A stretch of DNA of 64,000 bases from Euwallacea fornicatus (taxonomy: Eukaryota > Arthropoda > Insecta > Coleoptera > Curculionidae). Positions 25,873 to 37,664 of the stretch are shown here, in pieces. Below the pieces are notes generated by a model. The model was given only the letters and a program-made list of their open reading frames with translations, made no database searches and was not told where the DNA came from. The stretch lies in NCBI RefSeq assembly GCF_040115645.1, contig NW_027096013.1, positions 744,001-808,000 of the forward strand, written 5' to 3'. Position numbers and translations under genes: made by a program. Positions within the stretch are counted from its first letter, which is position 1, and every line of letters starts with the position of its first letter.

Positions 25873-28336
25873 GATGCAATCATGATTTGTTGTGACATCT
25901 TAAAGATCTCTTCGAGCTGATTAATTTGACACTTTGTTTAACAAATTTGGTCCTCATTTGCCGAAGTTATCGAGCTTCAAATTTTGAAAAGTCTCAAAAG
26001 ATGTGTGTTTGAGCACATAAAGTACTATTTTCCTTGGAAATTCAACAAGATGCAATAATGATGTGTTGTGGCATCTTCAAAATCTCGTCGAGCTGATTAA
26101 TTTGACACTTTGTTTAACAAATTTGGTCCTCATTTGCCGAAGTTATCGAGCTTCAAAGTTTGAAAAGTCACAAAAGTTGTGAGTTTGAGCACGTAAAGTA
26201 CTATTTTTCTTGCAAATTCAACAAGATTCAATAATGATGTGTTGTGGCATCTTCAAAATCTCGTCGAGCTGATTAATTTGGCACTTTGTTTAACTAATTT
26301 GGTCCTCATTTGCCGAAGTTATCGAGCTTCAAAATTTGAAAAGTCTCAAAAGATGTGTGTTTGAGCACACAAAGTACTATTTTCCTTGGAAATGCTACAA
26401 GATGCAATCATGATGTGGTGTGACATCTTAAAGATCTCGTCGAGCTGATGAATTTGCCACTTTGTTTAACAAATTTGGTCCTCATTTGCCGAAGTTATCG
26501 AGCTTCAAAGTTTGAAAAGTCTCAAAAGTTGTGTGTTTGAGCGCGTAAAGTACTATTTTTCTTGCAAATTCAACAAGATTCAATAATGATGTGTTGTGGC
26601 ATCTTCAAAATCTCGTCGAGCTGATTAATTTGACACTTTGTTTAACAAATTTGGTCCTCATTTGCCGACGTTATCCAGCTTCAAAGTTTGAAGAGTCTCA
26701 AAAGTTGTGTGTTTGTGCACGTAAAGTACTATTTTTCTTGGAAATTCAACAAGATGCAATCATGATTTGTTGTGACATCTTAAAGATCTCGTCGAGCTGA
26801 TTAATTTGACACTTTGTTTAACAAATTTGGTCCTCATTTGCCGAAGTTATCGAGCTTCAAAGTTTGAAAAGTCTCAAAAGTTCTGTGTTTGAGCACGTAA
26901 AGTACTATTTTTCTTGGAAATTCAACAAGATGCAATCATGATTTGTTGTGACATCTTAAAGAACTCGTCGAGCTGATTAATTTGACACTTTGTTTAACAA
27001 ATTTGGTCCTCATTTGCCGAAGTTATCGAGCTTCAAAGTTTGAAAAGTCACAAAAGTTGTGTGTTTGAGCACATAAAGTACTATTTTTCTTGGAACTTCA
27101 ACAAGATGCAATCATGATTTGTTGTGACATCTTAAAGATCTCGTCGAGCTGATTAATTTGACACTTTGTTTAACAAATTTGGTCCTCATTTGCCGAGGTT
27201 ATCAAGCTTCAAAGTTTGAATAGTCTCAAAAGTTGTGAGTTTGAGCACGTAAAGTACTATTTTTCTTGGAAATGCAACAAGATGCAATCATGATTTGTTG
27301 TGACATCTTAAAGATCTCGTCAAGCTGATTAATTTGACACTTTGTTTAACAAATTTGGTCCTCATTTGCCGAGGTTATCAAGCTTCAAAGGTTGAATAGT
27401 CTCAAAAGTTGTGAGTTTGAGCACGTAAAGTACTATTTTTCTTGGAAATTCAACAAGATGCAATCATGATGTGGTGTGACATCTTAAAGATCTCGTCGAG
27501 CTGATTAATTTGACACTTTGTTTAACAAATTTGGTCCTCATTTGCCGAGGTTATCCAGCTTCAAAGTTTGAAGAGTCTCAAAAGTTGTGTATTTGAGCAC
27601 GTAAAGTACTATTTTTCTTGGAAATTCAACAAGATTCAATAATGATGTGTAGTGGCATCTTCAAAATCTCGTCGAGCTGATTAATTTGGCACTTGGTTTA
27701 ACAAATTTGGTCCTCATTTGCCGAAGTTATCGAGCTTCAAAGTTTGAAAAGTCTCAAAAGTTCTGTGTTTGAGCACGTAAAGTACTATTTTTCTTGGAAA
27801 TTCAACAAGATGCAATCATGATTTGTTGTGACATCTTAAAGAACTCGTCGAGCTGATTAATTTGACACTTTGTTTAACAAATTTGGTCCTCATTTGCCGA
27901 GGTTATCAAGCTTCAAAGTTTGAATAGTCTCAAAATTTGTGAGTTTGAGCACGTAAAGTACTATTTTTCTTGGAAATTCAACAAGATGCAATCATGATTT
28001 GTTGTGACATCTTAAAGATCTCGTCGAGCTGATTAATTTGACACTTTGTTTAACAAATTTGGTCCTCATTTGCCGAAGTTATCGAGCTTCAAAATTTGAA
28101 AAGTCTCAAAAGATGTGTGTTTGAGCACGTAAAGTACTATTTTTCTTGCAAATTCAACAAGATTCAATAATGATGTGTTGTGGCATCTTCAAAATCTCGT
28201 CGAGCTGATTAATTTGACACTTTGTTTAACAAATTTGGTCCTCATTTGCCGAAGTTATCGAGCTTCAAAGTTTGAAATGTCTCAAAAGTTCTGTGTTTGA
28301 GCACGTAAAGTACTATTTTTCTTGGAAATTCAACAA
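25873..28336 (+). repeat. HOR family K, copy 2 (14 monomers)
   Basis: Keeps 'actaattt' (26,293) and 'gtagtggc' (27,649) in common with copy 1. It lacks the 'aaaagcc' and 'gacgcaataatgacg' pair and instead has monomers with 'ttctgtg' and the private variant 'agaactcg' (26,949; 27,829). It is the first copy with the 'caaaatttgtgag' monomer (27,809), which becomes abundant later. Confidence 0.8.
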
Positions 28337-30800
28337 GATGCAATCATGATTTGTTGTGACATCTTAAAGATCTCTTCGAGCTGATTAATTTGACACTTTG
28401 TTTAACAAATTTGGTCCTCATTTGCCGAAGTTATCGAGCTTCAAATTTTGAAAAGTCTCAAAAGATGTGTGTTTGAGCACATAAAGTACTATTTTCCTTG
28501 GAAATTCAACAAGATGCAATAATGATGTGTTGTGGCATCTTCAAAATCTCGTCGAGCTGATTAATTTGACACTTTGTTTAACAAATTTGGTCCTCATTTG
28601 CCGAAGTTATCGAGCTTCAAAGTTTGAAAAGTCACAAAAGTTGTGAGTTTGAGCACGTAAAGTACTATTTTTCTTGCAAATTCAACAAGATTCAATAATG
28701 ATGTGTTGTGGCATCTTCAAAATCTCGTCGAGCTGATTAATTTGGCACTTTGTTTAACAAATTTGGTCCTCATTTGCCGAAGTTATCGAGCTTCAAAATT
28801 TGAAAAGTCTCAAAAGATGTGTGTTTGAGCACACAAAGTACTATTTTCCTTGGAAATGCTACAAGATGCAATCATGATGTGGTGTGACATCTTAAAGATC
28901 TCGTCGAGCTGATGAATTTGCCACTTTGTTTAACAAATTTGGTCCTCATTTGCCGAAGTTATCGAGCTTCAAAGTTTGAAAAGTCTCAAAAGTTGTGTGT
29001 TTGAGCGCGTAAAGTACTATTTTTCTTGCAAATTCAACAAGATTCAATAATGATGTGTTGTGGCATCTTCAAAATCTCGTCGAGCTGATTAATTTGACAC
29101 TTTGTTTAACAAATTTGGTCCTCATTTGCCGACGTTATCCAGCTTCAAAGTTTGAAGAGTCTCAAAAGTTGTGTGTTTGTGCACGTAAAGTACTATTTTT
29201 CTTGGAAATTCAACAAGATGCAATCATGATTTGTTGTGACATCTTAAAGATCTCGTCGAGCTGATTAATTTGACACTTTGTTTAACAAATTTGGTCCTCA
29301 TTTGCCGAAGTTATCGAGCTTCAAAGTTTGAAAAGCCAAAAAAGTTGTGTATTTGAGCACATAAAGTACTATTTTCCTTGGAAATGCTACAAGACGCAAT
29401 AATGACGTGTTTTGGCATCTTCAAAATCTCGTCGAGCTGATTAATTTGGCACTTTGTTTAACAAATTTGGTCCTCATTTGCCGAAGTTATCGAGCTTCAA
29501 AGTTTGAAAAGTCACAAAAGTTGTGTGTTTGAGCACGTAAAGTACTATTTTTCTTGGAAATGCAACAAGATGCAATCATGATTTGTTGTGACATCTTAAA
29601 GATCTCGTCGAGCTGATTAATTTGACACTTTGTTTAACAAATTTGGTCCTCATTTGCCGAGGTTATCAAGCTTCAAAGTTTGAATAGTCTCAAAAGTTGT
29701 GAGTTTGAGCACGTAAAGTACTATTTTTCTTGGAAATGCAACAAGATGCAATCATGATTTGTTGTGACATCTTAAAGATCTCGTCAAGCTGATTAATTTG
29801 ACACTTTGTTTAACAAATTTGGTCCTCATTTGCCGAGGTTATCAAGCTTCAAAGGTTGAATAGTCTCAAAAGTTGTGAGTTTGAGCACGTAAAGTACTAT
29901 TTTTCTTGGAAATTCAACAAGATGCAATCATGATGTGGTGTGACATCTTAAAGATCTCGTCGAGCTGATTAATTTGACACTTTGTTTAACAAATTTGGTC
30001 CTCATTTGCCGAGGTTATCCAGCTTCAAAGTTTGAAGAGTCTCAAAAGTTGTGTATTTGAGCACGTAAAGTACTATTTTTCTTGGAAATTCAACAAGATT
30101 CAATAATGATGTGTTGTGGCATCTTCAAAATCTCGTCGAGCTGATTAATTTGGCACTTGGTTTAACAAATTTGGTCCTCATTTGCCGAAGTTATCGAGCT
30201 TCAAAGTTTGAAAAGTCTCAAAAGTTCTGTGTTTGAGCACGTAAAGTACTATTTTTCTTGGAAATTCAACAAGATGCAATCATGATTTGTTGTGACATCT
30301 TAAAGATCTCGTCGAGCTGATTAATTTGACACTTTGTTTAACAAATTTGGTCCTCATTTGCCGAGGTTATCAAGCTTCAAAGTTTGAATAGTCTCAAAAT
30401 TTGTGAGTTTGAGCACGTAAAGTACTATTTTTCTTGGAAATGCAACAAAATGCAATCATGATTTGTTGTGACATCTTAAAGATCTCGTCGAGCTGATTAA
30501 TTTGACACTTTGTTTAACAAATTTGGTCCTCATTTGCCGAGGTTATCAAGCTTCAAAGTTTGAATAGTCTCAAAAGTTGTGAGTTTGAGCACGTAAAGTA
30601 CTATTTTTCTTGGAAATGCAACAAGATGCAATCATGATTTGTTGTGACATCTTAAAGATCTCGTCAAGCTGATTAATTTGACACTTTGTTTAACAAATTT
30701 GGTCCTCATTTGCCGAGGTTATCAAGCTTCAAAGGTTGAATAGTCTCAAAAGTTGTGAGTTTGAGCACGTAAAGTACTATTTTTCTTGCAAATTCAACAA
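28337..30800 (+). repeat. HOR family K, copy 3 (14 monomers)
   Basis: Has the restored 'acaaattt' where copies 1 and 2 have 'actaattt', and contains 'aaaagcc' (29,217) and the 'gacgcaataatgacg'-type monomer (29,393) with a private 'gttttggc'. It ends with an internal repeat of 'aggttatcaag' plus 'gtcaagctg' monomers (29,569-29,920 and 30,449-30,800). The second 'gtcaagctg' monomer ends in 'cttgcaaattc', leading into type B. Confidence 0.8.
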
Positions 30801-32912
30801 GATTCAATAATGATGTGTTGTGGCATCTTCAAAATCTCGTCGAGCTGATTAATTTGGCACTTTGTTTAACAAATTTGGTCCTCATTTGCCGAAGTTATCG
30901 AGCTTCAAAATTTGAAAAGTCTCAAAAGATGTGTGTTTGAGCACACAAAGTACTATTTTCCTTGGAAATGCTACAAGATGCAATCATGATGTGGTGTGAC
31001 ATCTTAAAGATCTCGTCGAGCTGATGAATTTGCCACTTTGTTTAACAAATTTGGTCCTCATTTGCCGAAGTTATCGAGCTTCAAAGTTTGAAAAGTCTCA
31101 AAAGTTGTGTGTTTGAGCGCGTAAAGTACTATTTTTCTTGCAAATTCAACAATATTCAATAATGATGTGTTGTGGCATCTTCAAAATCTCGTCGAGCTGA
31201 TTAATTTGACACTTTGTTTAACAAATTTGGTCCTCATTTGCCGACGTTATCCAGCTTCAAAGTTTGAAGAGTCTCAAAAGTTGTGTGTTTGTGCACGTAA
31301 AGTACTATTTTTCTTGGAAATTCAACAAGATGCAATCATGATTTGTTGTGACATCTTAAAGATCTCGTCGAGCTGATTAATTTGACACTTTGTTTAACAA
31401 ATTTGGTCCTCATTTGCCGAAGTTATCGAGCTTCAAAGTTTGAAAAGCCAAAAAAGTTGTGTATTTGAGCACATAAAGTACTATTTTCCTTGGAAATGCT
31501 ACAAGACGCAATAATGACGTGTTGTGGCATCTTCAAAATCTCGTCGAGCTGATTAATTTGGCACTTTGTTTAACAAATTTGGTCCTCATTTGCCGAAGTT
31601 ATCGAGCTTCAAAGTTTGAAAAGTCACAAAAGTTGTGTGTTTGAGCACATAAAGTACTATTTTTCTTGGAACTTCAACAAGATGCAATCATGATTTGTTG
31701 TGACATCTTAAAGATCTCGTCGAGCTGATTAATTTGACACTTTGTTTAACAAATTTGGTCCTCATTTGCCGAGGTTATCAAGCTTCAAAGTTTGAATAGT
31801 CTCAAAAGTTGTGAGTTTGAGCACGTAAAGTACTATTTTTCTTGGAAATGCAACAAGATGCAATCATGATTTGTTGTGACATCTTAAAGATCTCGTCAAG
31901 CTGATTAATTTGACACTTTGTTTAACAAATTTGGTCCTCATTTGCCGAGGTTATCAAGCTTCAAAGGTTGAATAGTCTCAAAAGTTGTGAGTTTGAGCAC
32001 GTAAAGTACTATTTTTCTTGGAAATTCAACAAGATGCAATCATGATGTGGTGTGACATCTTAAAGATCTCGTCGAGCTGATTAATTTGACACTTTGTTTA
32101 ACAAATTTGGTCCTCATTTGCCGAGGTTATCCAGCTTCAAAGTTTGAAGAGTCTCAAAAGTTGTGTATTTGAGCACGTAAAGTACTATTTTTCTTGGAAA
32201 TTCAACAAGATTCAATAATGATGTGTTGTGGCATCTTCAAAATCTCGTCGAGCTGATTAATTTGGCACTTGGTTTAACAAATTTGGTCCTCATTTGCCGA
32301 AGTTATCGAGCTTCAAAGTTTGAAAAGTCTCAAAAGTTCTGTGTTTGAGCACGTAAAGTACTATTTTTCTTGGAAATTCAACAAGATGCAATCATGATTT
32401 GTTGTGACATCTTAAAGATCTCGTCGAGCTGATTAATTTGACACTTTGTTTAACAAATTTGGTCCTCATTTGCCGAGGTTATCAAGCTTCAAAGTTTGAA
32501 TAGTCTCAAAATTTGTGAGTTTGAGCACGTAAAGTACTATTTTTCTTGGAAATTCAACAAGATGCAATCATGATTTGTTGTGACATCTTAAAGATCTCGT
32601 CGAGCTGATTAATTTGACACTTTGTTTAACAAATTTGGTCCTCATTTGCCGAGGTTATCCAGCTTCAAAGTTTGAAGAGTCTCAAAAGTTGTGTATTTGA
32701 GCACGTAAAGTACTATTTTTCTTGGAAATTCAACAAGATTCAATAATGATGTGTTGTGGCATCTTCAAAATCTCGTCGAGCTGATTAATTTGGCACTTGG
32801 TTTAACAAATTTGGTCCTCATTTGCCGAAGTTATCGAGCTTCAAAGTTTGAAAAGTCTCAAAAGTTCTGTGTTTGAGCACGTAAAGTACTATTTTTCTTG
32901 GAAATTCAACAA
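30801..32912 (+). repeat. HOR family K, copy 4 (12 monomers)
   Basis: Starts directly with type B, lacking the 'tctcttcgagc' and 'gatgcaataatg' monomers of copies 1-3, and has a private 'caatattcaataatg' at 31,150. It ends in a 'caaaatttgtgag', 'aggttatccag', 'cacttgg' run that is the seed of the downstream 3- and 9-monomer repeats. Confidence 0.8.
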
Positions 32913-33088
32913 GATGCAATCATGATTTGTTGTGACATCTTAAAGATCTCTTCGAGCTGATTAATTTGACACTTTGTTTAACAAATTTGGTCCTCATTTG
33001 CCGAAGTTATCGAGCTTCAAATTTTGAAAAGTCACAAAAGATGTGTGTTTGAGCACATAAAGTACTATTTTCCTTGGAAATTCAACAA
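31857..33088 (+). repeat. Seven-monomer tandem block, copy 1
   Basis: Order: 'gtcaagctg'; 'gtggtgtgac' with 'aggttatccag'; 'cacttgg'; 'caaaatttgtgag'; 'aggttatccag'; 'cacttgg'; 'tctcttcgagc' with 'cacaaaagatg'. A second copy follows at 33,089-34,320, exactly 1,232 bp on. A third lies at 36,433-37,664. Confidence 0.85.
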
Positions 33089-34320
33089 GATGCAATCATG
33101 ATTTGTTGTGACATCTTAAAGATCTCGTCAAGCTGATTAATTTGACACTTTGTTTAACAAATTTGGTCCTCATTTGCCGAGGTTATCAAGCTTCAAAGGT
33201 TGAATAGTCTCAAAAGTTGTGAGTTTGAGCACGTAAAGTACTATTTTTCTTGGAAATTCAACAAGATGCAATCATGATGTGGTGTGACATCTTAAAGATC
33301 TCGTCGAGCTGATTAATTTGACACTTTGTTTAACAAATTTGGTCCTCATTTGCCGAGGTTATCCAGCTTCAAAGTTTGAAGAGTCTCAAAAGTTGTGTAT
33401 TTGAGCACGTAAAGTACTATTTTTCTTGGAAATTCAACAAGATTCAATAATGATGTGTTGTGGCATCTTCAAAATCTCGTCGAGCTGATTAATTTGGCAC
33501 TTGGTTTAACAAATTTGGTCCTCATTTGCCGAAGTTATCGAGCTTCAAAGTTTGAAAAGTCTCAAAAGTTCTGTGTTTGAGCACGTAAAGTACTATTTTT
33601 CTTGGAAATTCAACAAGATGCAATCATGATTTGTTGTGACATCTTAAAGATCTCGTCGAGCTGATTAATTTGACACTTTGTTTAACAAATTTGGTCCTCA
33701 TTTGCCGAGGTTATCAAGCTTCAAAGTTTGAATAGTCTCAAAATTTGTGAGTTTGAGCACGTAAAGTACTATTTTTCTTGGAAATTCAACAAGATGCAAT
33801 CATGATTTGTTGTGACATCTTAAAGATCTCGTCGAGCTGATTAATTTGACACTTTGTTTAACAAATTTGGTCCTCATTTGCCGAGGTTATCCAGCTTCAA
33901 AGTTTGAAGAGTCTCAAAAGTTGTGTATTTGAGCACGTAAAGTACTATTTTTCTTGGAAATTCAACAAGATTCAATAATGATGTGTTGTGGCATCTTCAA
34001 AATCTCGTCGAGCTGATTAATTTGGCACTTGGTTTAACAAATTTGGTCCTCATTTGCCGAAGTTATCGAGCTTCAAAGTTTGAAAAGTCTCAAAAGTTCT
34101 GTGTTTGAGCACGTAAAGTACTATTTTTCTTGGAAATTCAACAAGATGCAATCATGATTTGTTGTGACATCTTAAAGATCTCTTCGAGCTGATTAATTTG
34201 ACACTTTGTTTAACAAATTTGGTCCTCATTTGCCGAAGTTATCGAGCTTCAAATTTTGAAAAGTCACAAAAGATGTGTGTTTGAGCACATAAAGTACTAT
34301 TTTCCTTGGAAATTCAACAA
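33089..34320 (+). repeat. Seven-monomer tandem block, copy 2
   Basis: Direct tandem repeat of 31,857-33,088 with the same marker order and no length change. It is followed by a 'gatgcaataatg' monomer (34,321), and by the first 'gtcgatctg' monomer at 34,849. Confidence 0.85.
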
Positions 34321-36432
34321 GATGCAATAATGATGTGTTGTGGCATCTTCAAAATCTCGTCGAGCTGATTAATTTGACACTTTGTTTAACAAATTTGGTC
34401 CTCATTTGCCGAAGTTATCGAGCTTCAAAGTTTGAAAAGTCACAAAAGTTGTGAGTTTGAGCACGTAAAGTACTATTTTTCTTGCAAATTCAACAAGATT
34501 CAATAATGATGTGTTGTGGCATCTTCAAAATCTCGTCGAGCTGATTAATTTGGCACTTTGTTTAACAAATTTGGTCCTCATTTGCCGAAGTTATCAAGCT
34601 TCAAAATTTGAAAAGTCTCAAAAGATGTGTGTTTGAGCACACAAAGTACTATTTTCCTTGGAAATGCTACAAGATGCAATCATGATGTGGTGTGACATCT
34701 TAAAGATCTCGTCGAGCTGATGAATTTGCCACTTTGTTTAACAAATTTGGTCCTCATTTGCCGAAGTTATCGAGCTTCAAAGTTTGAAAAGTCTCAAAAG
34801 TTGTGTGTTTGAGCGCGTAAAGTACTATTTTTCTTGCAAATTCAACAAGATTCAATAATGATGTGTTGTGGCATCTTCAAAATCTCGTCGATCTGATTAA
34901 TTTGACACTTTGTTTAACAAATTTGGTCCTCATTTGCCGAGGTTATCCAGCTTCAAAGTTTGAAGAGTCTCAAAAGTTGTGTATTTGAGCACGTAAAGTA
35001 CTATTTTTCTTGGAAATTCAACAAGATTCAATAATGATGTGTTGTGGCATCTTCAAAATCTCGTCGAGCTGATTAATTTGGCACTTGGTTTAACAAATTT
35101 GGTCCTCATTTGCCGAAGTTATCGAGCTTCAAAGTTTGAAAAGTCTCAAAAGTTCTGTGTTTGAGCACGTAAAGTACTATTTTTCTTGGAAATTCAACAA
35201 GATGCAATCATGATTTGTTGTGACATCTTAAAGATCTCGTCGAGCTGATTAATTTGACACTTTGTTTAACAAATTTGGTCCTCATTTGCCGAGGTTATCA
35301 AGCTTCAAAGTTTGAATAGTCTCAAAATTTGTGAGTTTGAGCACGTAAAGTACTATTTTTCTTGGAAATTCAACAAGATGCAATCATGATTTGTTGTGAC
35401 ATCTTAAAGATCTCGTCGAGCTGATTAATTTGACACTTTGTTTAACAAATTTGGTCCTCATTTGCCGAGGTTATCCAGCTTCAAAGTTTGAAGAGTCTCA
35501 AAAGTTGTGTATTTGAGCACGTAAAGTACTATTTTTCTTGGAAATTCAACAAGATTCAATAATGATGTGTTGTGGCATCTTCAAAATCTCGTCGAGCTGA
35601 TTAATTTGGCACTTGGTTTAACAAATTTGGTCCTCATTTGCCGAAGTTATCGAGCTTCAAAGTTTGAAAAGTCTCAAAAGTTCTGTGTTTGAGCACGTAA
35701 AGTACTATTTTTCTTGGAAATTCAACAAGATGCAATCATGATTTGTTGTGACATCTTAAAGATCTCGTCGAGCTGATTAATTTGACACTTTGTTTAACAA
35801 ATTTGGTCCTCATTTGCCGAGGTTATCAAGCTTCAAAGTTTGAATAGTCTCAAAATTTGTGAGTTTGAGCACGTAAAGTACTATTTTTCTTGGAAATTCA
35901 ACAAGATGCAATCATGATTTGTTGTGACATCTTAAAGATCTCGTCGAGCTGATTAATTTGACACTTTGTTTAACAAATTTGGTCCTCATTTGCCGAGGTT
36001 ATCCAGCTTCAAAGTTTGAAGAGTCTCAAAAGTTGTGTATTTGAGCACGTAAAGTACTATTTTTCTTGGAAATTCAACAAGATTCAATAATGATGTGTTG
36101 TGGCATCTTCAAAATCTCGTCGAGCTGATTAATTTGGCACTTGGTTTAACAAATTTGGTCCTCATTTGCCGAAGTTATCGAGCTTCAAAGTTTGAAAAGT
36201 CTCAAAAGTTCTGTGTTTGAGCACGTAAAGTACTATTTTTCTTGGAAATTCAACAAGATGCAATCATGATTTGTTGTGACATCTTAAAGATCTCTTCGAG
36301 CTGATTAATTTGACACTTTGTTTAACAAATTTGGTCCTCATTTGCCGAAGTTATCGAGCTTCAAATTTTGAAAAGTCACAAAAGATGTGTGTTTGAGCAC
36401 ATAAAGTACTATTTTCCTTGGAAATTCAACAA
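34321..36432 (+). repeat. Twelve-monomer precursor-like unit with a doubled trimer
   Basis: Its monomer order equals the later 9-monomer HOR (g h i a b c d e f) plus one extra 'c d e' trimer: 35,201-35,728 is repeated as 35,729-36,256. Here c is 'caaaatttgtgag', d is 'aggttatccag' with 'gtgtatttg', and e is 'cacttgg' with 'ttctgtg'. So 3-, 7-, 9- and 12-monomer periods coexist in about 5 kb. Confidence 0.8.
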
Positions 36433-37664
36433 GATGCAATCATGATTTGTTGTGACATCTTAAAGATCTCGTCAAGCTGATTAATTTGACACTTTGTTTA
36501 ACAAATTTGGTCCTCATTTGCCGAGGTTATCAAGCTTCAAAGGTTGAATAGTCTCAAAAGTTGTGAGTTTGAGCACGTAAAGTACTATTTTTCTTGGAAA
36601 TTCAACAAGATGCAATCATGATGTGGTGTGACATCTTAAAGATCTCGTCGAGCTGATTAATTTGACACTTTGTTTAACAAATTTGGTCCTCATTTGCCGA
36701 GGTTATCCAGCTTCAAAGTTTGAAGAGTCTCAAAAGTTGTGTATTTGAGCACGTAAAGTACTATTTTTCTTGGAAATTCAACAAGATTCAATAATGATGT
36801 GTTGTGGCATCTTCAAAATCTCGTCGAGCTGATTAATTTGGCACTTGGTTTAACAAATTTGGTCCTCATTTGCCGAAGTTATCGAGCTTCAAAGTTTGAA
36901 AAGTCTCAAAAGTTCTGTGTTTGAGCACGTAAAGTACTATTTTTCTTGGAAATTCAACAAGATGCAATCATGATTTGTTGTGACATCTTAAAGATCTCGT
37001 CGAGCTGATTAATTTGACACTTTGTTTAACAAATTTGGTCCTCATTTGCCGAGGTTATCAAGCTTCAAAGTTTGAATAGTCTCAAAATTTGTGAGTTTGA
37101 GCACGTAAAGTACTATTTTTCTTGGAAATTCAACAAGATGCAATCATGATTTGTTGTGACATCTTAAAGATCTCGTCGAGCTGATTAATTTGACACTTTG
37201 TTTAACAAATTTGGTCCTCATTTGCCGAGGTTATCCAGCTTCAAAGTTTGAAGAGTCTCAAAAGTTGTGTATTTGAGCACGTAAAGTACTATTTTTCTTG
37301 GAAATTCAACAAGATTCAATAATGATGTGTTGTGGCATCTTCAAAATCTCGTCGAGCTGATTAATTTGGCACTTGGTTTAACAAATTTGGTCCTCATTTG
37401 CCGAAGTTATCGAGCTTCAAAGTTTGAAAAGTCTCAAAAGTTCTGTGTTTGAGCACGTAAAGTACTATTTTTCTTGGAAATTCAACAAGATGCAATCATG
37501 ATTTGTTGTGACATCTTAAAGATCTCTTCGAGCTGATTAATTTGACACTTTGTTTAACAAATTTGGTCCTCATTTGCCGAAGTTATCGAGCTTCAAATTT
37601 TGAAAAGTCACAAAAGATGTGTGTTTGAGCACATAAAGTACTATTTTCCTTGGAAATTCAACAA
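36433..37664 (+). repeat. Seven-monomer block, copy 3, feeding into the 9-monomer HOR
   Basis: Same order as 31,857-33,088. Its second to seventh monomers are also the first six positions of the first 1,584-bp unit (36,609-38,192). That overlap suggests how the 9-monomer unit formed: a seven-monomer block lost its first monomer and gained the g-h-i trio. Confidence 0.75.
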